Assembly: GCF_022414535.1 (NCBI RefSeq)
Contig: NZ_JADWYM010000018.1
Location: forward strand, 61,266 to 125,265
Direction: 5' to 3'
DNA: 64,000 nucleotides
DNA from: Streptomyces sp. MUM 2J
GTDB taxonomy: Bacteria > Actinomycetota > Actinomycetes > Streptomycetales > Streptomycetaceae
A program made the translations under genes and the position numbers. Below are positions 1 to 9,074 of the stretch, one piece after another. Position 1 is the stretch's first letter. Each line of letters starts with the position of its first letter. Under the pieces are notes generated by a model that saw only the letters and a program-made list of their open reading frames with translations, was not told the origin of the DNA and searched no databases.

Positions 1-560
1 TCGATGATCCCCAGGCTGACGGTGTTGACCAGGATCTCGTCGGCCGCCAGCTCGGTCGCCATGGAGCGGGCCAGATTGGCGAGCGCGGCGCGAGCGGCAC
101 TGGCCGTGACGAGGGTCGGCTCCGGCTCGCGCGCGATCAGCGCGCCGATCAGGACGACGCGGCCCGCATCGGAGCGCCGAAGCCATGGCAGAGCTGCCCG
201 TACGGGGAGCACGGCGCCCAGTACCTTGCCCTCCAGCTCGGCCAACCAGTCTTTCGGCGTGGCGTCGGTGAAGGTACTGGGCAGACCCTCCCCGGCGTTG
301 GCCACCACGGCGTCGATCCGGCCGAACCGCTTGGCTGCTGCACGAATGAAACCGTCCATCGCGGCCTCGTCGCGTACGTCGCCCGCATGCAGGTACAGCC
401 GGTCCTGCCGATGTGGCCAAGCCCGTGCCAGCCGTTCGTCGTTGCGGGCGCAGGTCGCCACCTGGGCGCCTTCGGCCAGCAGCCGTTCGACCGTGGCCCG
501 CCCCACCCCCGAGCTGCCGCCGGTCACCACGATCGCGCGCCCCTCCAGCTGAAGATCCAC
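1..560 (-). CDS. SDR family oxidoreductase, 3' end beyond window
   Basis: Reading leftwards from a GTG at 560, the frame stays open to the window edge (about 186 residues), so the C-terminus is missing. The N-terminal dinucleotide motif TGGSSGVGR and the later ANAG turn are those of Rossmann-fold short-chain dehydrogenases. The usual YxxxK is not present: the stretch reads TASAARAAL, with Ala and Arg at the Tyr and Lys positions, as in an atypical SDR subgroup. Substrate unknown. The start is inferred from the first residues fitting the family N-terminus. It has no evident link to the ROK/ABC locus. Confidence 0.8.
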   Translation of the reverse strand, partial: MDLQLEGRAIVVTGGSSGVGRATVERLLAEGAQVATCARNDERLARAWPHRQDRLYLHAGDVRDEAAMDGFIRAAAKRFGRIDAVVANAGEGLPSTFTDATPKDWLAELEGKVLGAVLPVRAALPWLRRSDAGRVVLIGALIAREPEPTLVTASAARAALANLARSMATELAADEILVNTVSLGII

Positions 561-1087
561 AGGACCGGAGGCTAGCCACACAGCAGATCCGGCACCAGAC
601 GCCGGCGCGTCATTCGGGGGCAGCCGAACAGACTGCCCCGATCGGCACCATCACCTGGGAATCCGCCCGGAACCGTGTCACTCGGCCATGCATCACCGCT
701 GGTCACAGCCTTGGGCGCGGACAAGACCACGTGGGAGGGGACGGCGGCCGGCAGAGCGGATTCGGCGGCCCGCTCCCGAATCCGCACCACACCTGCGAGG
801 CCGAATACGACCATGCTCCGGCCGCCCCGGCGCGCCCTCCGCTCGTCCCACGCGCCACTGCGCCGCGGGGAGCCGGTCGATCCCACCCGCACCGGCCGCC
901 GTGGGGGCCCCGTCACGGGGAGCTCGCCCGTGGGTTCGTGGCCGTACCGGCGGTGCTTGCGGCTGCGGCTGTCCAGGGACCGGCGGGACCGGGCAGGACG
1001 GACGTGTCCATCGCTGCGTGCCCCGGCGAGGACTTCCCCGCCGGGGCACTGTGCCGGGATACCGCCATGTACCCGGTGCGTCGGGCG
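561..1087. other. Non-coding gap with no convincing gene
   Basis: Between the SDR start and the ROK kinase stop I see no reading frame with a recognisable domain. A minus-strand frame at 572-916 ends 12 bp before the SDR but is Arg/Pro/Gly rich with no family features. The only structured element is the hairpin at 1018-1049. Confidence 0.6.
1018..1049 (-). terminator. Hairpin downstream of the ROK kinase
   Basis: Perfect 11-bp inverted repeat (GTGCCCCGGCG, 1018-1028, with its complement at 1039-1049) around a 10-nt loop. It lies about 40 bp past the stop of the leftward ROK kinase gene. There is no T-run, as is common for actinomycete hairpin terminators. Confidence 0.65.
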
Positions 1088-2047
1088 CTATGACGCTACG
1101 GGGCAGTCGGGCCGCGCGCTGGCCGCCGGGGGGAACGTCCGCGCGGCCAGCGCGGCGGCGCCCCTGGCCGCACCGGCGTGGGTCAGTTGCGGACCGGTGA
1201 TCGGGACGTCGGCCAGGAGGGGGAGGGCGGACGCGCGGGCGGCCCGGCGCAGTGGTTGCCACCAGTGGTCACCGCACATGGCCACGCCGCCTCCGACGAC
1301 GACCAGGGAGGGGTCGAGCACGCTGACCAGGCCGCCGATCGATTCGCCCAAAGCGCCTCCGGCAGTGGCGAGGACCGCCTGAGCACGCCGGTCACCTTCG
1401 GCTGCCAGGTCCGAGATCCTCCGGACGTCCGCTTCCTCCCGCCCTGCCCGGGCCCACTCGCGGGCGATGGCGGTACCACTGGCGATGGCGTCCAGGTGCC
1501 CTTCGGCCCCGCAGGAACACGGCAGCCCGGCGGCGGCGGCCGAAGGCGCGTGGCCCAGTTCGCCGCCCGACCCGTGCTCACCGCGCAGCAGACGCCCCTC
1601 GGCGATGACGGCACCCCCGACGCCGGTGCCCACGGTGACGAACAGCAGGCTGCGGCGGCCCTGCCCGGCGCCGAGGGCGATTTCGGCGTACGCCTGCATG
1701 TTGACGTCGTTGTCCACCACGGTCGGCAGCCCCAGATGTTGCTCGACTGCCGCGCGCAGGGGTGTTCCGGTCCACCCGGGAAGGGCGCCGGAGGCTTGTG
1801 CGACCACGCCGTCGTGGTGGGAGACCACTCCGTGCGTGCCCACGCCTACCGCGGTGACAGGCCCTCCTCTGGCGGCGTGCCGTAGCTCTGTGAGCATGTT
1901 GGTGAGCGCGCGCAGGACTGCGTGGCTGCCTTCCCGTGCGGGAGTGGGGACCCTGCGATGGCCGAGGACGGTACCGTCCCCGGTGACCAGCACTCCCTCG
2001 GTCTTCGTGCCGCCGACGTCAGCGCCCAGGTAGAGGGGCGGCGTCAT
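1088..2047 (-). CDS. ROK family sugar kinase
   Basis: Predicted 319-residue cytoplasmic kinase of the ROK family, which phosphorylates glucose or amino sugars with ATP. The N-terminal phosphate motif DVGGTKTEG, the ATP motif VTVGTGVGGAV and the C-terminal VVVGGGV all fit, and there is no DNA-binding domain. The zinc motif reads CSCGAEGHLD, so the third Cys of the usual CxCGxxGCxE is His. The ATG at 2047 overlaps the TGA of the M81 gene by 4 bp, so the two are translationally coupled. It is the last gene of a leftward operon with the M81 peptidase and ROK repressor. Exact sugar unknown. Confidence 0.9.
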   Translation of the reverse strand: MTPPLYLGADVGGTKTEGVLVTGDGTVLGHRRVPTPAREGSHAVLRALTNMLTELRHAARGGPVTAVGVGTHGVVSHHDGVVAQASGALPGWTGTPLRAAVEQHLGLPTVVDNDVNMQAYAEIALGAGQGRRSLLFVTVGTGVGGAVIAEGRLLRGEHGSGGELGHAPSAAAAGLPCSCGAEGHLDAIASGTAIAREWARAGREEADVRRISDLAAEGDRRAQAVLATAGGALGESIGGLVSVLDPSLVVVGGGVAMCGDHWWQPLRRAARASALPLLADVPITGPQLTHAGAARGAAALAARTFPPAASARPDCPVAS

Positions 2048-3615
2048 CGGCGTGCCTGCGCTGCGCCCGCGGTACGGGCCGGGACGAGACGAGGTGTCAG
2101 GTCCGGGGTTGCCATGCCCACGTCGAATGGGTGAAGGGGCCGGGTCAGCTGTCGGTGGCCGAGGCGGGGCAGGTCCTGGTCGACGCCGCCCGGGGTCAGC
2201 GCGATGATCCAGTCGCCGGCCAGTTCCCGCAGTTCCGGTTCCAGGTAGCCGATCTTCACGACGACGACATCGGCGGCGGAGGGGTCGATCCCCAGCCGGG
2301 TGAAGTCCTCGACGTGGTGGAAGGGCTGCCGCCTGCTGGTGAGGACGATCCGCACTCCGCCGGTCGTGAGCACCGCTGTCGCGCCGCCGGGGGTGTCTTC
2401 CCCGGAGAGGAACTCGACCCGGCCGGTGAGCGGCAGCGGCCGTCCGTGCAGCGGGTCGAGCCGACCGCCGATGGACAGCCTCAGGGTGGACCCCACACCC
2501 GCGAGGGAGCACTGTGCCACTGCCTCGGGGTCGGTGATCGAGGCGTAGACAGTGCTCAGCCCACGGGAGGCCAGGTCCGCATCGGATAGCAGCTCACCGA
2601 GCAGATCCGTGACGTCACCGGCGCCGCCCGCAGTGGGGTTGTCACCTGAGTCGCTGATGACGAACGGGCGCCGGGCAGAGGCCGCGGCAGCGGCCACCGC
2701 CTCCCGCGCGGTGCCTGTCGGCCCCACGAAGGCGAATCGGTCCCGGGCCGCCCAGTAACGCTCGGCCAGGCGGCTGGCCTGTGTCAGCGCCGCCTGCTCG
2801 TCCGTGCCGAGGACCACCGCGGCAGCGGCGCTGCGTGGCTCGTCGGCCCAGGCGTATCCGACCCACAGCGCGGCGTCGAGGATGCCCGGCGCCGCCTCCA
2901 CCTCGGCCAGTGACGCGTACAGGCCACGGGCCGGCTCCACTTGCGTACTGGTCTTCTCACCGGGCAGCAGCACCGGAATGCGTACCCAGGCCTTGGCCGG
3001 CCTCTGGCCGCTGTTCAGGCACCGGACCAGCAGGCGGGCGGCGCGCTCCCTGGTTTCCCACTCGTCCTCGTGCGGGGCGAGCCGGTGGGCGGTGATCAGG
3101 TCGACCTGCGTCACCAGCGCTTCGGTGATGCTGCCGTGGAGATCGGTGGGGCAGGAGATCAGGCAGGCCTGGGGCACGGTCCGGGCCACCTGGGCGGCCA
3201 GGGCTGCCTCGATGTCCTGCTCACCGTGTACATGCATGGCCCCGTGCAGGTCGAGCAGGAGTCCGTCCAGCGGTCCGGCGGCGGTCAGCCGTTCCAGCAG
3301 TTCGTCGCGCAGCCGCTCGTACGCGGCGGGGGCGACTGGTCCACCGGGTACCGCGCGTGCGTGCACCAGCGGTACCCATTCGACGTTTTCCGCCCAGGGG
3401 GCCGTGCCCGGAGCGGTGAAGGCGAACAGCGCGAGGAGTTCGTCGCCGCGGAGCACGGTGAAGTCCTCGTAGCGAGTGGTGTGCGGGGTGAAGGTGCTGC
3501 ACTCGATGTGGAGCCCGGCGACGCCGATGCGCAGCCTGCGCGGGGCGGGCCCGGACGGAGCCGGGAGCCGGGACGCGGACGGGGACTGTGGGGTGTCCGG
3601 TGTGGGCGTGGTCAT
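2044..3615 (-). CDS. M81 family metallopeptidase (MlrC-like)
   Basis: 523-residue protein of the M81/MlrC family, zinc hydrolases named for microcystin linear-peptide cleavage. Visible motifs are GLHIECSTF near the N-terminus, LLLDLHGAMHVHGEQD, TDLHGSIT, and DSGDNPTAGGAGD opening the MlrC C-terminal domain. The ATG at 3615 overlaps the upstream ROK repressor stop (ATGA) and its own stop overlaps the ROK kinase start, so the three genes form one operon. Together with an amino-acid type transporter opposite, this suggests hydrolysis of an imported peptide-like or amino-sugar conjugate; that is inference. The first 25 residues are a Pro/Ser-rich extension. Confidence 0.88.
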   Translation of the reverse strand: MTTPTPDTPQSPSASRLPAPSGPAPRRLRIGVAGLHIECSTFTPHTTRYEDFTVLRGDELLALFAFTAPGTAPWAENVEWVPLVHARAVPGGPVAPAAYERLRDELLERLTAAGPLDGLLLDLHGAMHVHGEQDIEAALAAQVARTVPQACLISCPTDLHGSITEALVTQVDLITAHRLAPHEDEWETRERAARLLVRCLNSGQRPAKAWVRIPVLLPGEKTSTQVEPARGLYASLAEVEAAPGILDAALWVGYAWADEPRSAAAAVVLGTDEQAALTQASRLAERYWAARDRFAFVGPTGTAREAVAAAAASARRPFVISDSGDNPTAGGAGDVTDLLGELLSDADLASRGLSTVYASITDPEAVAQCSLAGVGSTLRLSIGGRLDPLHGRPLPLTGRVEFLSGEDTPGGATAVLTTGGVRIVLTSRRQPFHHVEDFTRLGIDPSAADVVVVKIGYLEPELRELAGDWIIALTPGGVDQDLPRLGHRQLTRPLHPFDVGMATPDLTPRLVPARTAGAAQARR

Positions 3616-4793
3616 CGTGACGGCAGCTCCTCGGCACCGAGGGAGGACAGGAGCCGCTCCAGCACCATCAGGCCGCCGCCGATGACGCCCGCGTCCGAAC
3701 CCGTCACCGCAGTGTCGATCTCCAGGGAGCCGGTGGCCAGCGGCAGACACTGTTCGTAGATGGCGCCGCGGACGGCGGCGAGCAGCGGCTGGGTGCCGCC
3801 GAGTGCGCCGCCGAGCACTACCACTCCGGGGTTGAAGAAGTTGACCACTGTGGCCAGTACGTCCCCGAGGCTCCGCCCTGCGTCCCGGACCAGGGTGGTC
3901 GCGGCGACGTCACCTTTCTCCACCAGTCGAACAATGTCGGCGGGACGGTCGACGTTCACGCCCTTGGCGGCCAGATCGTGGGCGATGGCCGCTCCGCTGG
4001 CCACGGTCTCCAGGCAGCCGGTGTTCCCGCAGGCGCACGAGGTGGTGCCCGCGGACGGGACGCGGACGTGGCTGATGTCGCCGGCGGCTCCCATGGCCCC
4101 GTGGTGCAGCCGTCCCGCGGAGATGACGCCGCAGCCGATTCCCGAGCCCACCTTGACCAGGAGCAGGTGATCGGCGTCCGCGCGGGCGGTGAGGTGCTCG
4201 CCCACTGCCATGAGGTTGGCGTCGTTCTCCACTATCACCGGGAGCGACAGCCGTCGGCTGAGTTCCCCACGGATCGAGGCGCCGTGCCACCCGGGCATGC
4301 GGGAGGGCAGGACGACCTGCCCGCGCCGGTGGTCCACCGGCCCGGGCAGGCCGACTCCGAGACCACGTGCGGGGATTCCTGCCATGGCGGGCGAGGCCAT
4401 CAGCTCCTCGCAGCGTTCGACAAGCCAGTCGAGGGTGCGGTCGGGGCCTTCGGCCAGGTCCCAGGCGTGTTCGTCGACGGTCTGGACGGCACCGGCGACA
4501 TCGACGACGGCGATCCGCGCGTGCTGCGCGCCGAAGTCCGCGGCCAGCAGCGCACCCCCGTCCTTGCGGATCTCCAGCAGTCGGGGCCGGCGGCCGCCCT
4601 GGGACCGACCGCTGCCCGACTCGATCAGGTAGCCGTCGTGAAGGAGGTGCTCCACTCGCGCCGAGACGGTCGAGGGAGCCAGGTTGACGAGCCGCACCAG
4701 ATCGGAACGGGATGCGGCTGCACCTGTGGCCACCAGCCGCAGCAGGTGCGATGGGGATCCCCAGTCCGGGACGTGTCCTACGCGAAAGTCCAT
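3612..4793 (-). CDS. ROK family transcriptional repressor
   Basis: 393 residues. An N-terminal winged helix (about residues 12-75, with SRSDLVRLVNLAPSTVSARV) precedes a ROK sugar-binding domain holding the full zinc motif SCACGNTGCLE and VKVGSGIGCGVI. This is the NagC/XylR architecture: a DNA-binding repressor released by a sugar ligand. It faces away from the ABC transporter across 140 bp, so it probably controls both transcripts. The ATG at 4793 is preceded by TTATCT about 7 nt upstream, which would fit a -10 box and a leaderless message. Confidence 0.9.
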   Translation of the reverse strand: MDFRVGHVPDWGSPSHLLRLVATGAAASRSDLVRLVNLAPSTVSARVEHLLHDGYLIESGSGRSQGGRRPRLLEIRKDGGALLAADFGAQHARIAVVDVAGAVQTVDEHAWDLAEGPDRTLDWLVERCEELMASPAMAGIPARGLGVGLPGPVDHRRGQVVLPSRMPGWHGASIRGELSRRLSLPVIVENDANLMAVGEHLTARADADHLLLVKVGSGIGCGVISAGRLHHGAMGAAGDISHVRVPSAGTTSCACGNTGCLETVASGAAIAHDLAAKGVNVDRPADIVRLVEKGDVAATTLVRDAGRSLGDVLATVVNFFNPGVVVLGGALGGTQPLLAAVRGAIYEQCLPLATGSLEIDTAVTGSDAGVIGGGLMVLERLLSSLGAEELPSR

Positions 4794-4933
4794 GGCAAAT
4801 AGATAACACAGGATTTTTTTGGAGCACAGTACTTGACTTGGTTCGACTACTGGACTTTTAGTTCTGGCACCTGGGTACGGACCGCGATGGCCGGCAACGG
4901 GCGGACCTCACAACTCGACAGCAGGAGGAGCCG
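4794..4933. promoter_or_regulatory. Divergent promoter region with candidate ROK operator
   Basis: This 140-bp spacer is more AT-rich than its surroundings. It holds a TTGACT -35-like hexamer (4833-4838, rightward) nested inside an inverted repeat, CAGTA (4827-4831) and TACTG (4848-4852), 16 bp apart. That is a plausible repressor site over the promoter. A good ribosome binding site, AGGAGG, lies at about 4922-4928 before the ABC ATPase start. The assignment of the palindrome to the ROK protein is inference. Confidence 0.5.
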
Positions 4934-5707
4934 ATGCACGACGGAACGAAGGGCGGCGCGGGGCCGGGTGGCCCCATGGTGCGCATCAGAGGACTCCGCA
5001 AGTCGTTCGGGAGCCATCTCGTGCTCGACGACGTGGACCTGGACGTGGGTGCAGGCGAGGTGGTTGTCATTGCCGGCCCGTCCGGTTCGGGCAAGTCCAC
5101 GCTCTGCCGCTGCATCAACCGGCTGGAGGTGCCCGATGCCGGAGAGATCACGGTGGGCGGGCATCCGGTGCCCCACGAAGGCCGTGAACTGGCGCGGATG
5201 CGCGCCGAGGTCGGAATGGTCTTCCAGCAGTTCAACCTCTTCGCCCACCGGACCGTCCTGGAGAACGTCGTCCTGGGACCGGTCAGGGTTCTGGGCCACC
5301 GGCCGGAGCGTGCCCGGGTCCGCGCCACCCATCTCCTGGAGCGCGTCGGGGTGGGCGCTCAGGCCGCCAAGTACCCCGCCCAGCTCTCCGGCGGGCAGCA
5401 ACAGCGGGTCGCCATAGCCCGCTCACTGGCCATGAACCCCAAGGTCATGCTCTTCGACGAGCCCACCTCCGCCCTGGACCCAGAAATGATCAATGAGGTC
5501 CTGGACGTCATGAAGTCCCTCGCCCACGACGGCATGACCATGGTCGTGGTCACCCATGAGATGGGCTTCGCCCGCTCCGCCGCCGACCGCGTGGTCTTCA
5601 TGGACGCCGGGCGCCTTGTCGAACAGGCACCCCCCGCACAGTTCTTCTCCGCGCCGCGCAGCCGACGCGCCCAGGACTTCCTTTCCAAGATCCTCAGCCA
5701 CAGCTGA
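4934..5707 (+). CDS. Amino acid ABC transporter ATP-binding protein
   Basis: 257-residue ATPase of the polar amino acid (GlnQ/HisP) class. It shows Walker A GPSGSGKST, Q-loop FQQFNLF, signature LSGGQQQR, Walker B MLFDEPTSALDPE and the switch His in VVTHEMGF. It is the first gene of a rightward operon with a binding protein 16 bp downstream and two permeases. The ATG is chosen from the AGGAGG upstream. The class imports amino acids or small derivatives; the M81 and ROK neighbours hint at an unusual substrate. Confidence 0.93.
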   Translation: MHDGTKGGAGPGGPMVRIRGLRKSFGSHLVLDDVDLDVGAGEVVVIAGPSGSGKSTLCRCINRLEVPDAGEITVGGHPVPHEGRELARMRAEVGMVFQQFNLFAHRTVLENVVLGPVRVLGHRPERARVRATHLLERVGVGAQAAKYPAQLSGGQQQRVAIARSLAMNPKVMLFDEPTSALDPEMINEVLDVMKSLAHDGMTMVVVTHEMGFARSAADRVVFMDAGRLVEQAPPAQFFSAPRSRRAQDFLSKILSHS

Positions 5708-5723
5708 CACACAAGGACCCACC

Positions 5724-6668
5724 ATGAGAACTCGCACCAGCCGCCGCACGTTCCTGCTGCTGGCCGCCGCCGCTGCCACCGCCCTGACCGGCTGCGGCAG
5801 CGGCACCACACCGGCTGGGCCCGGAGGCCCGCAGAACAGGCCCTCCGCCACCACCGCCGACCTCGCCGGCGCCCCCACTGCGGCGCCCGATGCCATACCC
5901 AGCGGCTCCACCATGGCCAACATCCGCAAGCGCGGCTATCTCATCGTCGGCGGCTCCTCCGACGCCCCCCTGCTGTCCCAGAAGAACCCGGTCACCGGCA
6001 AGTACGAAGGGTTCGACGCCGACATGGGCCGTCTGCTGGCCACCTACATCCTGGGCAAGCCCAACGTGCGCATCGTCAGCAGCGCAACCCAGACCCGAGA
6101 GGCCCTGCTGAAGAACCACACGGTGGACGTGGTGTTCCAGACCTACAGCATCACCACCGAACGCGCCCGCCAGGTCACCTTCGTCGGCCCCTACCTCTCC
6201 AGCGGATTCCAGATCGCCACCCGCAAGGGCACCAGCGGCATCGCCACCCTCGCCGACCTCAACGGCGAGACCGTCATCGCCGGAGCCAACACCCCCGCCA
6301 TCCCGGCCATCGAAAAGGCCGCCCCCAAAGCCAAGATCCTCACCTTCGACAGCGACCCCGCCTGCATACAAGCACTCAAGCAGGGGCGCGCCCTCGCGTA
6401 CGTGCAGGACAACATCACCCTGGCGGGGAGTCTCGGCACCATTCCCGACCTCAAGATCGTCGGCAAGCCGTTCGACGAGGGCTACATGGGCATCGGTGTC
6501 CCCAAGGACCAGCAGGACATGGCCGCCTTCGTCGACACCTGGCTGAGGAAGGTCATCGCCGACGGCTACTGGACCAAGGCATGGAACGCCGCCTTCGGCC
6601 CGACCCTCGGCGACCGCACACCGCCCACCGTCGGTTCCGTCCCGGACGTCTACTCGCCGAAGGACTGA
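5724..6668 (+). CDS. Extracellular solute-binding lipoprotein of the ABC transporter
   Basis: 314 residues, family 3 solute-binding protein. The N-terminus carries an SRRTFLLL stretch resembling a twin-arginine signal, and a lipobox LTGC with Cys24, so it should be anchored on the outside of the membrane. After a Pro/Ala-rich linker, the mature part (from about residue 60, RKRGYLIVGGSSDAPL) has the two-lobe periplasmic-binding fold with GFDADMGRLLA, the usual motif of amino-acid binders. An upstream in-frame ATG at 5556 is rejected because it lies inside the ATPase gene and precedes the signal peptide. Confidence 0.92.
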   Translation: MRTRTSRRTFLLLAAAAATALTGCGSGTTPAGPGGPQNRPSATTADLAGAPTAAPDAIPSGSTMANIRKRGYLIVGGSSDAPLLSQKNPVTGKYEGFDADMGRLLATYILGKPNVRIVSSATQTREALLKNHTVDVVFQTYSITTERARQVTFVGPYLSSGFQIATRKGTSGIATLADLNGETVIAGANTPAIPAIEKAAPKAKILTFDSDPACIQALKQGRALAYVQDNITLAGSLGTIPDLKIVGKPFDEGYMGIGVPKDQQDMAAFVDTWLRKVIADGYWTKAWNAAFGPTLGDRTPPTVGSVPDVYSPKD

Positions 6669-6676
6669 CGAACCCG

Positions 6677-7321
6677 GTGTCCGTACTCACCCACCACCTT
6701 TCCCAACTGGCCGACGGGCTGCTGTCCACCTGCCTGCTGATGGTGCTCTCCTTCACCGGATCCCTGGCCGTCGGAGTAGTGGTGGCGGCGGCCCGCGTCG
6801 CCCCTGTCCGCTCGCTCCGCGCCACCGCTACGGCCTACGTCGAGCTGTTCCAGAACATCCCGCTCCTGGTGTGGCTGCTGCTCTTCGTCTTCGCGCTCCC
6901 CGAAGTCGGCGTCTCTTTCCCCCTGTTCAGCACCGCAGTAGTCGTCCTGGCCCTGTACGAGGCGGCCTACATGGCCGAGGCGATCCGCAGCGGCATCAAC
7001 AGCGTGGGCAAGGGGCAGGCCGAGGCCGCCCGGTCCCTGGGACTGACCACCACCCAGGCACTGCGGTACGTCGTGCTGCCCCAGGCCCTGCGGTCCGTGG
7101 TCCAGCCCGTCGGCAACGTGCTGATCGCCCTCACCATGAACACCTCGCTCGCCGCAGCCGTCGGCGTCGTCGAACTCACCCACGCCGCCAACGAGGTCAA
7201 CCTCGCAGAGGCCCAGCCCATCCCTGTCTTCGTCGGCGCGGGGCTGGCTTACATGGCGGTCACCCTGACTCTCGGGCTGACTGTGGGCCTGGTCGAACGG
7301 AAGGCGGCGATCGTCCGGTGA
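6677..7321 (+). CDS. Amino acid ABC transporter permease, first
   Basis: 214-residue inner membrane permease of the HisMQ type with about five hydrophobic segments. Its EAA loop (EAARSLGLTTTQALRYVVLP) contacts the ATPase. The GTG at 6677, 8 bp after the binding-protein stop, is preferred over an internal upstream ATG because it gives the usual short N-terminus. The stop overlaps the next permease start (GTGA), so the two are coupled. Confidence 0.9.
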   Translation: MSVLTHHLSQLADGLLSTCLLMVLSFTGSLAVGVVVAAARVAPVRSLRATATAYVELFQNIPLLVWLLLFVFALPEVGVSFPLFSTAVVVLALYEAAYMAEAIRSGINSVGKGQAEAARSLGLTTTQALRYVVLPQALRSVVQPVGNVLIALTMNTSLAAAVGVVELTHAANEVNLAEAQPIPVFVGAGLAYMAVTLTLGLTVGLVERKAAIVR

Positions 7322-8229
7322 ACCCGCAGGAACCGACCCTCCTGTTCGATGCCCCAGGACCCCGCGCCCGCCGTCGAGAGCGCGTCCTGAGCGTCGTCGT
7401 GGGCCTGCTGCTGGCGGCCCTTCTCGCCGTGGCCGTCCACCGTTTCGCCGAACGCGGTCAGCTGGACGCCGCCAAATGGCAGCCCTTCACCGCCTGGGCC
7501 ACCTGGCGCTTCCTGCTCAACGGCGCCTGGTACAGCCTGCTGGCCGCCACCGGGGCGGCCGCCATCGCCGGTCCCCTCGGGCTGGCCCTGGCCGTCGGCA
7601 GGATGTCGGACCACAGGGCTGTCCGGTGGGCCGCGGGCAGCTACGTGGAGATCATGCGGACCGTGCCGGTCCTGCTCCTGATCTACGTCACGCTGTTCGC
7701 CCTGCCCCAGTACGGCGTCAACCTGTCGTTGTACTGGAAGCTGGTGGCACCCCTCGCCCTGTCCACGGCGGCCTCCACCGCCGAGATCTTCCGCGCCGGC
7801 CTGCTGTCCTTGGACCGCGGACAACGTGAGGCGGGCCTGTCCATCGGGCTGACCCCCGGCCGCACGATGCTCCTGATCCTTCTGCCCCAGGCGCTCCGGC
7901 GGGTCGTGCCTTCCCTGGTCAGCCAGAGCGTCGGGCTGATCAAGGACACCTCACTGGGCTACATCGTCAGCTACTACGAACTTCTGTTCAGCGGGCAGGT
8001 CTACGCCACCTACAGCCATCTGCTCATCCAGACCTTCCTGACCGTCGCCGCCATCTATCTGGTGGTGAACGGGTCCCTGTCCAAACTGGGACGCGTGCTC
8101 CAACAGCGCGACCGCACGACCCGCCCCCGCCCCCGCCGCCGCACCCCGTCCCCCCTCGCGGCACACACCCACACCCACACGCTGGCCGAAGCGGTCGCCC
8201 CCCGCGCCCTGCCAGGAGACAACCAATGA
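7318..8229 (+). CDS. Amino acid ABC transporter permease, second
   Basis: 303 residues. A cytoplasmic N-terminal stretch is followed by several transmembrane helices and an EAA loop (REAGLSIGLTPGRTMLLILL), as in HisMQ permeases. The GTG start overlaps the stop of the first permease by 4 bp. The C-terminus is an Arg/Pro then Thr-His rich tail of about 40 residues unlike the family core. Its stop overlaps the CutC start (ATGA). It should form the heterodimeric channel with the preceding gene. Confidence 0.9.
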   Translation: MNPQEPTLLFDAPGPRARRRERVLSVVVGLLLAALLAVAVHRFAERGQLDAAKWQPFTAWATWRFLLNGAWYSLLAATGAAAIAGPLGLALAVGRMSDHRAVRWAAGSYVEIMRTVPVLLLIYVTLFALPQYGVNLSLYWKLVAPLALSTAASTAEIFRAGLLSLDRGQREAGLSIGLTPGRTMLLILLPQALRRVVPSLVSQSVGLIKDTSLGYIVSYYELLFSGQVYATYSHLLIQTFLTVAAIYLVVNGSLSKLGRVLQQRDRTTRPRPRRRTPSPLAAHTHTHTLAEAVAPRALPGDNQ

Positions 8230-8981
8230 ACACCGATATCCAGTTCGAAGTCTGCGTCGACTCCGCCGACGGAGCCCGCGCCGCCCAGGACGCCGGAGCC
8301 CACCGCGTCGAACTGTGCTGCGCCCTGTTCGAAGGAGGCCTCACCCCCAGCGCCGGACTCGTGCAGACGACCCTCCGGGCAGCCCCACGCCTGGAGGTCA
8401 ACGTCCTGATTCGGCCCCGCGCCGGAGACTTCGTCTACAACGAACTCGAAGCAAGCACGATGCTCAGCGACATCGGGCAAGCGGCCGCCGCAGGCGTCCA
8501 CGGCATCGTCATCGGCGCCCTCACCCCCGACGGCGACGTCGACGTCAGGCTGTGCCGCGCGATGATGGACGCAGCCCCGGAGCAAACGGTCACCTTTCAC
8601 CGCGCCTTCGACATGGTCCACGCCCCCTTCCAAGCCCTTGAAACCCTGATCAGCCTGGGCATCGACCGCGTACTCACCTCCGGGCAGGAATCCTCCGCCC
8701 TGGAGGGCGCCCCCTTGCTGGCCCAACTCGTAGCGTCGGCCGCCAACCGCATCCAGGTCATGCCCGGCGCGGGTGTGACACCCACCAACGCCCAGCGCAT
8801 CCTGCAACTCACCGGTGCAAGGAACCTCCACTTCAGCGCCCGCACCACCGAGGACAGCCCCGTACGACACCGCAATCCCCGTCCCGCGATGGGCGGGTAC
8901 CTACGCCACGACGAATTCGTCCGCCACATCACCAGCGAATCGGGGATCCGGGGTGTCATCTCCGCGACCACGACGTCCTGA
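8226..8981 (+). CDS. cutC: CutC family TIM-barrel protein
   Basis: 251 residues of the CutC family: the N-terminal FEVCVDSADGARAAQDAG, HRVELCCALFEGGLTPS, VNVLIRPRAGDF, FHRAFDM, RVLTSG and MPGAGV are all diagnostic. The family was named for copper homeostasis in E. coli, but its biochemical role is unsettled. Here it ends a transporter operon with a 4-bp overlap, beside a ROK kinase and repressor. That context favours a sugar or amino-sugar metabolic role over copper, which is inference. Confidence 0.88.
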   Translation: MNTDIQFEVCVDSADGARAAQDAGAHRVELCCALFEGGLTPSAGLVQTTLRAAPRLEVNVLIRPRAGDFVYNELEASTMLSDIGQAAAAGVHGIVIGALTPDGDVDVRLCRAMMDAAPEQTVTFHRAFDMVHAPFQALETLISLGIDRVLTSGQESSALEGAPLLAQLVASAANRIQVMPGAGVTPTNAQRILQLTGARNLHFSARTTEDSPVRHRNPRPAMGGYLRHDEFVRHITSESGIRGVISATTTS

Positions 8982-9074
8982 CCACCGGACCGGCGGGCGC
9001 TGCCACGTTGGCTGACCGGGGAGGCGATCCGGAATGTCGCCGCATGGGGGCATGACGACTCGGTCGCGGTCACC

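Noticed and set aside
572..916. Minus-strand frame just upstream of the SDR gene
   Set aside because: No domain, poor composition and no ribosome binding site; taken as chance.
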